From the NCBI RefSeq assembly GCF_013170805.1, contig NZ_CP051293.1:2052001-2116000 (forward strand): a DNA stretch of 64,000 nucleotides, written 5' to 3'. Each line of letters opens with the position of its first letter. Within the stretch, counting starts at the first letter, position 1. The notes under the pieces were generated by a model. That model had not been told where the DNA came from and made no database searches. It saw only the letters and a list, made by a program, of their open reading frames with translations. The position numbers and the translations under genes were made by a program. Of the stretch, positions 35,441 to 44,816 are shown one piece after another. Source of the DNA: Mesorhizobium sp. NZP2077. GTDB lineage: Bacteria; Pseudomonadota; Alphaproteobacteria; Rhizobiales; Rhizobiaceae.

Positions 35441-36622
35441 ATGACCGGCAAGACCGCGTTCGAGACCCGCTACTGCTTCCGCCGCAATGACGTGTTGCTC
35501 TCCAACTGGCGCGAAAGCCCCTTCAATCGATGGTCGTTCCAGAACCTAGGCGAATTGGTGCCGACGGCGCGTGTGGCGGCAACGCCGGGCGGGACCGAAG
35601 CACCCGCACGGGATATGGGCGGCCTGCTCGGCGAAAAGGTTTCGGTGGCCAGCGCGCCGGAGACAGTGGCCGAATTCCTCACGCGCTCCAGCACCGACGC
35701 GCTGACGGTGATGAAGGGCGGCAAGATCATTGGCGACTGGTTCGCGCCGCATATGGATTTCGGCGCTCGCCACATCATCTTTTCGGTCAGCAAGTCGCTC
35801 ACCGCCATCATTGCCGGCATATTGGAAGGCGAGGGGGTGTTCGATCCGGAAGCGCCGGTAACGCAGTACATTCCCGAAGCCGCCGGCTCGGCCTATGGCG
35901 ATGCCAGTTGCCGGCATGTGCTCGACATGAGCGTCAGCCTCGATTTCGAGGAGGCCTATCTCGATCCGGAAAGCGCCTTTGCCCGCTACCGCCGCGCCAC
36001 GCTGTGGAACCCGGGCGGCGGCACGGAAAGCCTACGCGAATTCATCCTGAGCCTGCAGCGGCTGGCCGAGCCGCATGGCCAGACCTTCCGCTACCGTTCG
36101 CCCAATTCCGACCTGCTCGGCCTGCTGCTCGAACGCGCGTCGGGCCAGCGCTTTACCGAGCTGATGCGCGAGAAGCTATGGCTGCCGCTTGGCGCCGTCA
36201 GCGAAGCCTCGATCGGCGTCGACATGGAAGGCACGGCACGCACCGCCGGCGGCATTTCGGTGACACCGCGCGACCTGGCGCGTATCGGCGAGATGATGCG
36301 GCAAGGCGGCACGGTCAATGGCCGCCGCGTCGTGCCCGAGGCCTGGGTGCGCGACACGACCAGCACCGGCGGCAGTGCGGACGCCTGGCAGCGTGGCGCG
36401 ATGCTGCCGCTGTTTCCCAAGGGCCGTTACCGCAACAAATGGTACCAGACCGGACACGAGAACGGCGCCTATTGCGGTATCGGCATCCATGGTCAGTGGC
36501 TCTATGTCGATCCCAGGACCGAGGTCGTCATCTCCAAGATGTCGTCGCAGCCGGAGCCGGTCGATGATCCGCTGGATGTCGAGATTGTCGCTTTCTTCGA
36601 GGCGCTGACCCAACGGGTCTGA
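35441..36622 (+). CDS. Beta-lactamase-fold serine hydrolase, NylB-like (second of two)
   Basis: A 393-residue paralogue of the preceding hydrolase, 33 bases downstream. The SxxK motif is SVSK (Ser115, Lys118). It matches the remembered NylB pattern well: [59 protein letters not shown], and the end [20 protein letters not shown]. NylB-type enzymes cleave linear 6-aminohexanoate oligomers and related esters; the natural substrate here is unknown. Tandem duplication and nearness to an amidohydrolase and a PotABCD-like importer suggest a shared amide-catabolic task. Confidence 0.87.
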   Translation: MTGKTAFETRYCFRRNDVLLSNWRESPFNRWSFQNLGELVPTARVAATPGGTEAPARDMGGLLGEKVSVASAPETVAEFLTRSSTDALTVMKGGKIIGDWFAPHMDFGARHIIFSVSKSLTAIIAGILEGEGVFDPEAPVTQYIPEAAGSAYGDASCRHVLDMSVSLDFEEAYLDPESAFARYRRATLWNPGGGTESLREFILSLQRLAEPHGQTFRYRSPNSDLLGLLLERASGQRFTELMREKLWLPLGAVSEASIGVDMEGTARTAGGISVTPRDLARIGEMMRQGGTVNGRRVVPEAWVRDTTSTGGSADAWQRGAMLPLFPKGRYRNKWYQTGHENGAYCGIGIHGQWLYVDPRTEVVISKMSSQPEPVDDPLDVEIVAFFEALTQRV

Positions 36623-36749
36623 ATCGTCCGGCGCGGTTACTTGCCGCAAGGTTTCTTGTGGACCGCCTGCGACGGTTGAAAACGTCGCGGTTGGCGGGGC
36701 AGGCATCTACGCCTATGGTCGCCGCTCTTTCCACAAATGCAGGAACGAC

Positions 36750-39074
36750 ATGGCATCCGACATCAAGCGCATCGCAGCCATCATCGCGGCCGAGATCAAG
36801 GCGCGGCCTGAACAGGCGGCCGCGGCGATCGAATTGCTCGACGAGGGTTCGACAGTGCCGTTCGTGGCGCGTTACCGCAAGGAAGTCACCGGCGGGCTCG
36901 ATGACACGCAACTGCGCGACCTTGCCGAGCGGCTTGCCTATCTGCGCGAACTCGATGCGCGCCGCGACACGATCCTGGGGTCGATCCGTGAGCAGGGCAA
37001 GCTGACCGCTGAGCTTGAGGGCAAGATCGCTGCCGCTGCCACCAAGGCGGAACTGGAAGACATCTACCTGCCCTACAAGCCGAAGCGCCGCACCAAGGCC
37101 GAGATCGCCCGGGGGCGAGGGCTGGGGCCCCTGGCGGAGGCCATCCTTGCCAACCGTTCGCTGGTGCCCGCCGAGCTGGCGCTGACCTATGTGACCGAGG
37201 AGGTCGCCGATGCCAAGGCGGCACTGGAAGGCGCGCGTGACATCCTGTCGGAACAGTTTGCCGAGAATGCCGAGCTGGTCGGCAAGCTGCGGGCCTACAT
37301 GAAGGAACGCGCCTTCATGCGCGCCCGGGTGGTCGACGGCAAGCAGGAGGCCGGCGCGAAATTCTCCGACTATTTCGACCATGTCGAGCGCTGGGCAAAT
37401 GTGCCGAGCCACCGCGCCCTGGCCATGCTGCGCGGCCGCAACGAGGAGATACTGTCGCTCGACATCGAGATCGATGCCGACGACACCTCGCCGGTGAAGC
37501 CGGTCGAGCGGATGATCGCCAATGCCTACGCCATCGGTGGCAGCCTGCCGGGCGATCGCTGGCTGATGGACGTCGCCGGCTGGACCTGGCGCATCAAGCT
37601 CTCGCTGCACCTGACGCTCGATCTGATGCGCGACCTGCGCGAGCGGGCCGAGGAAGAGGCGATCCATGTCTTTGCCCGCAACTTGAAGGATCTGCTGCTC
37701 GCCGCGCCCGCCGGATCGCGTGCCACGATGGGCCTCGACCCCGGCATCCGCACCGGCGTTAAGGTTGCCGTGGTCGACGGCACCGGCAAGGTGCTGACAA
37801 CGACGACGGTCTATCCGTTCCCGCCGAAGAACGATGTGCGCGGCACGCGGGCCGAACTCGCCAAGCTCATCCGCCTGCACAAGGTCGAGTTGATCTCGAT
37901 CGGCAACGGCACCGGCAGCCGCGAGACGGAGAAGTTGGTCGCGGACATGCTGTCCGACATGCCTTCCGATGGCGGGCCGAAGCCGCTTAAGGTCATTGTC
38001 AGCGAAGCCGGCGCCTCGGTCTATTCGGCATCGGCGACGGCGGCGGCGGAATTTCCCGGGCTCGACGTGTCGCTGCGCGGCGCGGTCTCGATCGCGCGGC
38101 GGCTGCAGGATCCGCTGGCCGAACTGGTCAAGATCGAACCGAAATCGATCGGTGTCGGCCAGTACCAGCACGATGTTGACCAGTATCGGCTTGGTCGCTC
38201 GCTGGAAGCGGTGGTCGAGGACGCGGTCAACGCGGTTGGCGTCGACCTCAACACCGCCTCGGCGCCGCTGCTGGCCCGCGTCTCGGGCCTTGGCGCGTCG
38301 CTCGCCGACGCCATCGTCGCGCATCGCGATGCGACCGGTCCGTTCGCCAGCCGCAAGGATTTGCTCAAGGTGCCGCGGCTTGGACCGCGCGCGTTCGAAC
38401 AATCCGCCGGCTTCCTGCGCATTGCCAATGGCAGCGAGCCGCTCGATGCCTCGTCGGTGCATCCCGAAGCCTATGGCGTGGCCAAGAAGATCGTCGCCGC
38501 CTGCGGCCGCGATCTTCGCTCGCTGATGGGCGACAGTGCCGCGCTGAAGGCGCTCGATCCGCGCGTCTTCGTCGACGACCGTTTCGGCCTGCCGACGGTG
38601 CGCGACATCCTGGCTGAGCTGGAAAAGCCCGGCCGCGATCCGCGCCCCGGCTTCAAGACCGCGACCTTTGCCGACGGCGTCGACGACATCAAGGATTTGA
38701 AGCCCGGCATGCTCTTGGAAGGCACCGTGACCAATGTTGCCGCCTTCGGCGCCTTCGTTGATATCGGTGTCCATCAGGATGGGCTGGTGCATGTCTCGCA
38801 ACTGGCCGACCGTTTCATCAAGGACGCGCATGAGGTGGTCAAGGCCGGCGACGTGGTGAAGGTGCGCGTCGTCGAGGTCGACATCAAGCGCAAGCGCATC
38901 GCGCTCTCCATGCGTAAGGATGGTGGCGAGGGCGGCGCATCGAAAGGCGGGCCGCGCGACAATGGCGGCGGCAGGCCAGCGCCGCGCTCGCCAACACCGC
39001 AGCGCCAGCCGGAGCGGCCGGCCCAGCAAGGGGCATTCGGCGCGGCATTGGCGGATGCGCTGAAGCGGAAGTAG
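36750..39074 (+). CDS. tex: Tex-family RNA-binding transcription accessory protein
   Basis: Tex binds nucleic acid and supports transcription and stress survival. The 774-residue protein has the Tex N-terminal helical domain ([20 protein letters not shown]), a YqgF/RNase H-like domain ([20 protein letters not shown]), helix-hairpin-helix repeats ([40 protein letters not shown]) and a C-terminal S1 RNA-binding domain ([20 protein letters not shown]). A Gly/Pro/Arg-rich tail follows the S1 domain. It converges on the LysR gene with no gap between stop codons. Confidence 0.96.
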   Translation: MASDIKRIAAIIAAEIKARPEQAAAAIELLDEGSTVPFVARYRKEVTGGLDDTQLRDLAERLAYLRELDARRDTILGSIREQGKLTAELEGKIAAAATKAELEDIYLPYKPKRRTKAEIARGRGLGPLAEAILANRSLVPAELALTYVTEEVADAKAALEGARDILSEQFAENAELVGKLRAYMKERAFMRARVVDGKQEAGAKFSDYFDHVERWANVPSHRALAMLRGRNEEILSLDIEIDADDTSPVKPVERMIANAYAIGGSLPGDRWLMDVAGWTWRIKLSLHLTLDLMRDLRERAEEEAIHVFARNLKDLLLAAPAGSRATMGLDPGIRTGVKVAVVDGTGKVLTTTTVYPFPPKNDVRGTRAELAKLIRLHKVELISIGNGTGSRETEKLVADMLSDMPSDGGPKPLKVIVSEAGASVYSASATAAAEFPGLDVSLRGAVSIARRLQDPLAELVKIEPKSIGVGQYQHDVDQYRLGRSLEAVVEDAVNAVGVDLNTASAPLLARVSGLGASLADAIVAHRDATGPFASRKDLLKVPRLGPRAFEQSAGFLRIANGSEPLDASSVHPEAYGVAKKIVAACGRDLRSLMGDSAALKALDPRVFVDDRFGLPTVRDILAELEKPGRDPRPGFKTATFADGVDDIKDLKPGMLLEGTVTNVAAFGAFVDIGVHQDGLVHVSQLADRFIKDAHEVVKAGDVVKVRVVEVDIKRKRIALSMRKDGGEGGASKGGPRDNGGGRPAPRSPTPQRQPERPAQQGAFGAALADALKRK

Positions 39075-39986
39075 CTACCACGCCAGAACCGCCGGCTCCT
39101 TCTCAATCTGGCCCAGCAGCCAGTCGCGAAAACTGGCGACCGGCGGATGGCCGCGCTTATCGTGCGGGACGACGAGATAGTAGGCGCTGCGGCTTTGCAT
39201 GGGTTGGCCGGGCGTGGGAACGAGCTGGCCGCGCTGTAGTTCGCCAGCGATGAGGAGCAGCGGCAGCAGTGCGACGCCGAGGCCAGCCATGCAGGCCTGG
39301 GCGGCGGTGCCGAACTGTTCGAACTGCATTCCGGGTCCGGTCGGCGCGCTCAGGCCCTGGTGCTCGAACCATTCGGTCCAGGCGCCAGGACGCGTTGCCA
39401 TGTGCAGCAGCGGCAGGCGGCCGATATCGGCCGGTGTGGCGATTGCGCGGCCGGCGAGGAATGCGGGCGACACGACCGGCGCCACCGTTTCGCGCACCAA
39501 CAGCGTCGAGTCCGCCTCCGGCCAGTCCGGCAGACCGTAATGGATCGCCGCATCCAGCCTCTCCCTGGCGAAGTCGAAACGGCCGACGCGGGTGACGAAG
39601 TTGATGGTGATGTCGGGATTGTTCTCGACGAAATCAGGGATCATCGGCATCAGCCAGCGCGTGCCGAAGGTCGGTAAAATGGCAAGGTTCAGGATGCCAC
39701 TATGCCGATTGCTCATCAATCCGAGAGCCGCGTCGCGCAACTGGCCAAGTGCTGAACGCACCGCCTCGGCATAGATCTCGCCTGCTGCCGACAGCCGGAC
39801 ATTGCGGCTGTCGCGCTCGATCAGACGGCGGCCGAACTGATCTTCGAGGAGCTTGATCTGCCGACTGACCGCGCCTTGGGTCAGATCCAGCTCCTGGGCA
39901 GCGGCGGTAAAACTGCCAAGCCTGGCCACCGCTTCTAAGGCGGCAAGGGCGCTGATATTGGGCAACAGGCGGCGTTGGACACTCAT
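39075..39986 (-). CDS. LysR-family regulator, GcvA-like, divergent from gcdH
   Basis: A 303-residue LysR-type regulator with an N-terminal helix-turn-helix (LAALEAVARLGSFTAAAQEL, DLTQGAVSRQIKLLEDQFGR) and a GcvA-like effector domain (LNLAILPTFGTRWLMPMIPD). It is transcribed away from the glutaryl-CoA dehydrogenase gene with 102 bases between start codons, the classic LysR/target layout. It may therefore sense glutarate or glutaryl-CoA-related metabolites (GcdR-type). The shared region has an exact direct repeat TGATCCAT, 21 bases apart. Confidence 0.92.
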   Translation of the reverse strand: MSVQRRLLPNISALAALEAVARLGSFTAAAQELDLTQGAVSRQIKLLEDQFGRRLIERDSRNVRLSAAGEIYAEAVRSALGQLRDAALGLMSNRHSGILNLAILPTFGTRWLMPMIPDFVENNPDITINFVTRVGRFDFARERLDAAIHYGLPDWPEADSTLLVRETVAPVVSPAFLAGRAIATPADIGRLPLLHMATRPGAWTEWFEHQGLSAPTGPGMQFEQFGTAAQACMAGLGVALLPLLLIAGELQRGQLVPTPGQPMQSRSAYYLVVPHDKRGHPPVASFRDWLLGQIEKEPAVLAW

Positions 39987-40014
39987 GATCCATTCCTAGC
40001 GCTCATTGATCCAT
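39986..40014. promoter_or_regulatory. Direct repeat in the LysR/gcdH intergenic region, candidate operator
   Basis: TGATCCAT occurs at 39986-39993 and again at 40007-40014, exactly 21 bases apart, so both copies face the same side of the helix. The second is followed by GAAGCAAT, giving an ATTG...CAAT dyad, the kind of imperfect T-N11-A dyad LysR regulators bind. The first copy overlaps the LysR start codon, which would suit autorepression. Confidence 0.45.
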
Positions 40015-40088
40015 GAAGCAATTTCGTTTGATTTTTTAAGGCCGCGGGTCGATAAGCCGGTCTTCACCCGTTTGAGGAACGACAAGCC

Positions 40089-41285
40089 ATGGCCGCCGAC
40101 AAGAATGCATTCGTCTGGGAAGATCCGTTCCTGATCGAGGACCAGCTTTCGGAAGACGAGCGCATGGTGCGCGACGGCGCGGCGGCTTTTGCCGCCGACA
40201 AGCTGGCTCCGCGCATCGAGGACGCCTATCTCAACGAAACCTTCGACACCGCGATTTTTCGCGAGATGGGCGACGCCGGCCTGCTCGGCATCAACATTCC
40301 GGAAGAGTTTGGCGGGCTCGGCGCCAGCTATGTGACATACGGGCTGGTGGCGAGGGAAGTCGAGCGGGTCGATTCCGGCTATCGCTCGATGATGTCCGTG
40401 CAGTCGTCGCTGGTGATGTATCCGATCTATGCGTATGGCTCAGACGAGCAGCGCAAGAAATACCTGCCCAAGCTCGCCAGCGGCGAGTGGATCGGCTGTT
40501 TCGGCCTGACCGAGCCGGATGCCGGCTCCGACCCGGGCGGCATGAAGACGCGCGCGGAAAAGACCGCCAACGGCTACAAGCTCTCCGGCTCCAAGATGTG
40601 GATTTCCAACGCGCCGGTCGCCGACGTCTTCGTCGTCTGGGCGAAGCTGAAGGGCGAGAACGGCAAGGACGAGATCCGCGGTTTCGTGCTGGAAAAGGGC
40701 ATGAAGGGGCTTTCGGCGCCGAAGATCGGCGGCAAGCTGTCGCTGCGGGCGTCGATCACCGGCGAAGTGGTGATGGAAGGCGTCGAGGTCGGCGAGGACG
40801 CGCTGCTGCCCAATGCCATAGGTCTTGGCGGCCCGTTCGGCTGCCTCAACCGGGCTCGATACGGCATTTCCTGGGGTTCGATGGGAGCGGCGGAAGATTG
40901 CTGGCACCGCGCCCGCCAGTATGGCCTCGACCGCAAGCAGTTCGGCAAGCCGCTGGCCGGCACGCAGCTTTACCAGAAGAAGCTCGCCGACATGCAGACC
41001 GAGATCGCGCTGGGGCTGCAGGCATCGTTGCGCGTCGGGCGCCTGCTGGATGAAGGCAAGATGGCGCCGGAGATGATCTCGATCGTCAAGCGCAACAATT
41101 GCGGCAAGGCGCTCGATATCGCCCGCCAGGCGCGTGACATGCATGGCGGCAACGGCATCCAGATCGGCTATCACGTCATGCGCCACGCGCAGAACCTGGA
41201 GACCGTCAACACCTATGAGGGCACGCATGACGTGCATGCACTGATCCTGGGACGGGCGCAGACGGGTATTCAGGCCTTCTTTTGA
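40089..41285 (+). CDS. gcdH: Glutaryl-CoA dehydrogenase
   Basis: Flavin enzyme converting glutaryl-CoA to crotonyl-CoA, the last dedicated step of lysine/tryptophan/glutarate breakdown. The 398-residue sequence closely follows human GCDH as remembered: [100 protein letters not shown]. The catalytic Glu377 sits in [20 protein letters not shown]. Divergent LysR regulator gene upstream. A weak hairpin follows at 41335-41358. Confidence 0.95.
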   Translation: MAADKNAFVWEDPFLIEDQLSEDERMVRDGAAAFAADKLAPRIEDAYLNETFDTAIFREMGDAGLLGINIPEEFGGLGASYVTYGLVAREVERVDSGYRSMMSVQSSLVMYPIYAYGSDEQRKKYLPKLASGEWIGCFGLTEPDAGSDPGGMKTRAEKTANGYKLSGSKMWISNAPVADVFVVWAKLKGENGKDEIRGFVLEKGMKGLSAPKIGGKLSLRASITGEVVMEGVEVGEDALLPNAIGLGGPFGCLNRARYGISWGSMGAAEDCWHRARQYGLDRKQFGKPLAGTQLYQKKLADMQTEIALGLQASLRVGRLLDEGKMAPEMISIVKRNNCGKALDIARQARDMHGGNGIQIGYHVMRHAQNLETVNTYEGTHDVHALILGRAQTGIQAFF

Positions 41286-41450
41286 GCTGCGCTGATATTC
41301 AGGTGAGGTCGGCCTGACCTTAATCCCAGCACACCTTAAGCCGGCTTCGGCTGCTTAAATTAGGTGCACCGCAACATCTGTGCTTGGAGAATGGCCGGCA
41401 GATGTGTCAGGGTTCGGCGAATTATCTGAAACGCCGATCTCCGGGGTCCC

Positions 41451-44400
41451 ATGGCAATTTTGGCAGCCGTCTACCACCTGACCCACTACAAATACGACCG
41501 GCCGGTAGTGCTCGGGCCCCAGATCATCAGGCTGCAGCCGGCACCGCATTCCCGTACCAAGGTGCTAAGCCATTCTTTGAAGGTCGAGCCGGCGAACCAC
41601 TTCGTCAATTTGCAGCAGGATCCCTACGGCAACTTCCTCGCCCGCTTCGTCTTCCCGGAGCCGGTGAGAGAGCTGAAGATCGAGGTCGATCTCGTCGCCG
41701 ACATGACGGTCTACAATCCGTTCGATTTCTTCGTCGAGCCGTCGGCCGAGACGTTTCCGTTCGAATATCCGGAAGAAATCCGCGACGATCTCGCCATCTA
41801 CCGCACGCCTGAGCCGGCGGGTCCGCTGCTCTCGGCCTTCCTCAGGACTGTCGAGCGCAGCGCTCCCAACACCGTCAATTTCCTCGTCGACCTCAATGCA
41901 AGGCTGCAGCGCGAGATCGCCTATATCGTGCGCATGGAGACCGGCGTGTTCTCGCCGGAGGAAACGCTGGCCGCCGGCAAGGGATCGTGCCGGGATTCTA
42001 GCTGGCTGCTGGTGCAGATCCTGCGCAATCTCGGCATCGCTGCGCGCTTCGTCTCCGGCTATCTGATTCAGCTCAAGCCTGACCTCATCGCGCTCGATGG
42101 CCCGGCCGGCACATCAGTCGATTTCACCGATCTGCATGCCTGGTGCGAGGTCTATCTTCCTGGCGCCGGCTGGATCGGCTTCGATCCGACCTCCGGCCTG
42201 CTCACCGGCGAGAGCCATGTGCCGCTCGCCGCAACGCCGCATTTTCGCAATGCGGCGCCGATTTCCGGCATGGCGAGCTTTGCCAATGTCGAATTCGGCT
42301 TCGAGATGCGGGTCGACCGCATCGCCGAGCATCCGCGCATCACCAAACCATTCTCGGATGAAAGCTGGCGGGCGCTCGATGTGCTCGGCAACAAGGTCGA
42401 TGCAGCACTTGCGGCCGGGGACGTGCGGCTGACGATGGGCGGCGAGCCGACCTTCGTGTCGATCGACGATTTCGAGTCCGCCGAATGGAACACCGCCGCC
42501 GTCGGCCCGACCAAACGCGAAAAGGCCGACGCGCTGATCCGAAAACTGCGCGAGCGTTTCGCGCCGGGCGGCTTCCTCCACTATGGCCAGGGCAAATGGT
42601 ATCCGGGCGAGAGCCTGCCGCGCTGGACCTTCTCGCTCTACTGGCGCGCCGATGGCCAGCCGGTATGGAGCGATCCGTCGCTGATCGCGCGGGAGAAAAG
42701 CTCGGCCGATATCGGGCCGAAACAGGCCGAAAGCCTGCTGACGGCGATCGCCGGTGAGCTTGGCATCGACAAGACCATGGTCAGCGAAGCCTATGAGGAT
42801 CCGGCCGAGTGGCTGCTCAAGGAAGGCAAGCTGCCCGAAAATGTCGATCCGTCCAATTCCAAGCTGGAGGACCCGGAAGAACGCAGCCGCATGGCGAAAG
42901 TGTTCGAGCGCGGGCTGACCAAGCCGTCGGGCTACGTGCTGCCGGTGCAGCGCTGGAACAGCCAGGCGTCGGGACCGCGCTGGCGCTCGGAAAAGTGGAA
43001 GACACGGCGCGGCCGGTTGTTCCTGGTGCCGGGTGATTCACCGGTCGGCTACCGCTTGCCGCTCGGCACGCTGCCCTATGTGCCGCCGGCGCAATTCCCC
43101 TACATCGTGCCGGTCGATCCGTCGTTGTCGCGCGGCCCGCTGCCGGCGCGCGAGGCGATCTTGCCCACAGCGGCTCCAGCCGAACTGGAAGGCGCCGATG
43201 AAATGGCGCGCCGCCAGCAGGCGGCCTCATTTACGGCGGCGATCGGCCAGCAGGATCGGATCGAGCAGGAAATCACCGAGATTGGCGGCGCGGTGCGCAC
43301 GGCACTCTCGGTCGAGCCGCGCGACGGGCGGCTCTGCGTGTTCATGCCGCCGGTCGAGGCGCTGGAGGACTATCTCGAACTGGTCGCCGCCGCCGAGAAC
43401 GCGGCAAAGGCGATCGGCCTGCCCGTCCATATCGAGGGCTACGGCCCGCCGCATGATTCGCGCCTCAACGTCATCCGTGTCGCGCCCGATCCGGGCGTCA
43501 TCGAGGTCAACATCCATCCGGCTTCCAACTGGCAGGATTGCGTGGCGACGACGACGGCGATCTACGAGGAAGCGCGGCTGACCCGGCTTGGCGCCGACAA
43601 GTTCATGATCGACGGCCGCCATACCGGCACCGGCGGCGGCAACCATGTCGTGGTCGGCGGCGCGACGCCCAATGACAGCCCGTTCCTGCGCCGGCCCGAT
43701 CTGTTGAAGAGCCTGGTGTTGCAATGGCAGCGGCATCCCTCGCTATCCTATCTGTTCTCCGGCCTATTCATCGGCCCGACCAGCCAGGCGCCGCGCTTCG
43801 ACGAGGCGCGTCACGATTCGCTTTACGAACTCGAAATCGCCATGGCGCAGGTACCGCATCCCGACACTGGCGCGGCCCCTTTGCCGTGGCTGGTCGACCG
43901 GTTGTTCCGCAATCTTCTGACCGACGTCACCGGCAATACGCACCGCTCGGAAATCTGCATCGACAAGCTGTTCTCGCCGGATGGTCCGACTGGTCGTCTA
44001 GGTCTCGTCGAGTTCCGGGGCTTCGAGATGCCGCCCAATGCGCGCATGTCGCTGGCGCAGCAGCTTCTCGTCCGCGCCATCATTGCCCGCGCGTGGAAGA
44101 ACCCGCTCGATGGCCGCTTCGTGCGCTGGGGCACGTCGCTGCACGACCGTTTCATGCTGCCACATCATGTCTGGGCTGACTTCCTCGATGTGCTCGACGA
44201 CCTCAAGCTCAACGGCTTCGAGTTCCGGCCTGAATGGTTCGACGCCCAGCTCGAATTCCGCTTTCCGTTCTGCGGCGAGGTCCAGCATGCCGGCATCAAG
44301 CTGGAACTGCGGCAGGCGCTGGAGCCATGGCATGTCATGGGCGAGCAAGGTGCGATCGGCGGCACCGTTCGCTTCGTCGATTCCTCGGTCGAACGGCTGC

Positions 44401-44810
44401 AGGTCAAGACCGAGGGCCTGAACCCGGAGCGCCACGCCATCGTCTGCAACGGCCGCATCGTGCCGATGAAGGTGACGGACAATCGCGAGGTCGCGGTGGC
44501 CGGCGTGCGTTTCAAGGCCTGGCAGCCAGCTTCGGGCCTGCATCCGGCGCTGCCGGTCAACACGCCGCTGGTTTTCGACATCTATGACCGCTGGTCGGGC
44601 CGAGCGGTCGGCGGCTGCGTCTACCATGTCGCGCATCCCGGCGGCCGCAACTACGACACTTTCCCGGTCAACGGCAACGAGGCGGAAGCACGGCGGCTCG
44701 CCCGCTTCGAACCGCGCGGCCACACGCCATCTGGCTATGTGCTGCGCGAGGAACAACCATCGGAAGATTTCCCGATGACCCTTGACCTCAGGCGGCCGGC
44801 AAGACTCTGA
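41451..44810 (+). CDS. Large transglutaminase-fold protein with C-terminal DUF2126
   Basis: A 1119-residue protein. The N-terminal part has a bacterial transglutaminase-type N domain (residues 1-90, [20 protein letters not shown]) and a transglutaminase core with the Cys-His-Asp triad at Cys180 ([20 protein letters not shown]), His229 ([20 protein letters not shown]) and Asp245. The remaining 800 residues match the DUF2126 domain ([40 protein letters not shown]), which likely is a separate catalytic module. Followed after 6 bases by the ATP-grasp/alpha-E gene, and then a second transglutaminase. The set is a known conserved neighbourhood proposed to make or attach peptides. Confidence 0.92.
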   Translation: MAILAAVYHLTHYKYDRPVVLGPQIIRLQPAPHSRTKVLSHSLKVEPANHFVNLQQDPYGNFLARFVFPEPVRELKIEVDLVADMTVYNPFDFFVEPSAETFPFEYPEEIRDDLAIYRTPEPAGPLLSAFLRTVERSAPNTVNFLVDLNARLQREIAYIVRMETGVFSPEETLAAGKGSCRDSSWLLVQILRNLGIAARFVSGYLIQLKPDLIALDGPAGTSVDFTDLHAWCEVYLPGAGWIGFDPTSGLLTGESHVPLAATPHFRNAAPISGMASFANVEFGFEMRVDRIAEHPRITKPFSDESWRALDVLGNKVDAALAAGDVRLTMGGEPTFVSIDDFESAEWNTAAVGPTKREKADALIRKLRERFAPGGFLHYGQGKWYPGESLPRWTFSLYWRADGQPVWSDPSLIAREKSSADIGPKQAESLLTAIAGELGIDKTMVSEAYEDPAEWLLKEGKLPENVDPSNSKLEDPEERSRMAKVFERGLTKPSGYVLPVQRWNSQASGPRWRSEKWKTRRGRLFLVPGDSPVGYRLPLGTLPYVPPAQFPYIVPVDPSLSRGPLPAREAILPTAAPAELEGADEMARRQQAASFTAAIGQQDRIEQEITEIGGAVRTALSVEPRDGRLCVFMPPVEALEDYLELVAAAENAAKAIGLPVHIEGYGPPHDSRLNVIRVAPDPGVIEVNIHPASNWQDCVATTTAIYEEARLTRLGADKFMIDGRHTGTGGGNHVVVGGATPNDSPFLRRPDLLKSLVLQWQRHPSLSYLFSGLFIGPTSQAPRFDEARHDSLYELEIAMAQVPHPDTGAAPLPWLVDRLFRNLLTDVTGNTHRSEICIDKLFSPDGPTGRLGLVEFRGFEMPPNARMSLAQQLLVRAIIARAWKNPLDGRFVRWGTSLHDRFMLPHHVWADFLDVLDDLKLNGFEFRPEWFDAQLEFRFPFCGEVQHAGIKLELRQALEPWHVMGEQGAIGGTVRFVDSSVERLQVKTEGLNPERHAIVCNGRIVPMKVTDNREVAVAGVRFKAWQPASGLHPALPVNTPLVFDIYDRWSGRAVGGCVYHVAHPGGRNYDTFPVNGNEAEARRLARFEPRGHTPSGYVLREEQPSEDFPMTLDLRRPARL

Positions 44811-44816
44811 TCAGCG

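Noticed and set aside
36528..39029. 833-codon minus-strand open frame opposite tex
   Set aside because: It mirrors the tex gene codon pattern and shows no family motif; tex itself is well supported.
41335..41358. Hairpin TTAAGC...GCTTAA after gcdH as a strong terminator
   Set aside because: The stem is interrupted and not followed by a clear T run; only a weak candidate.
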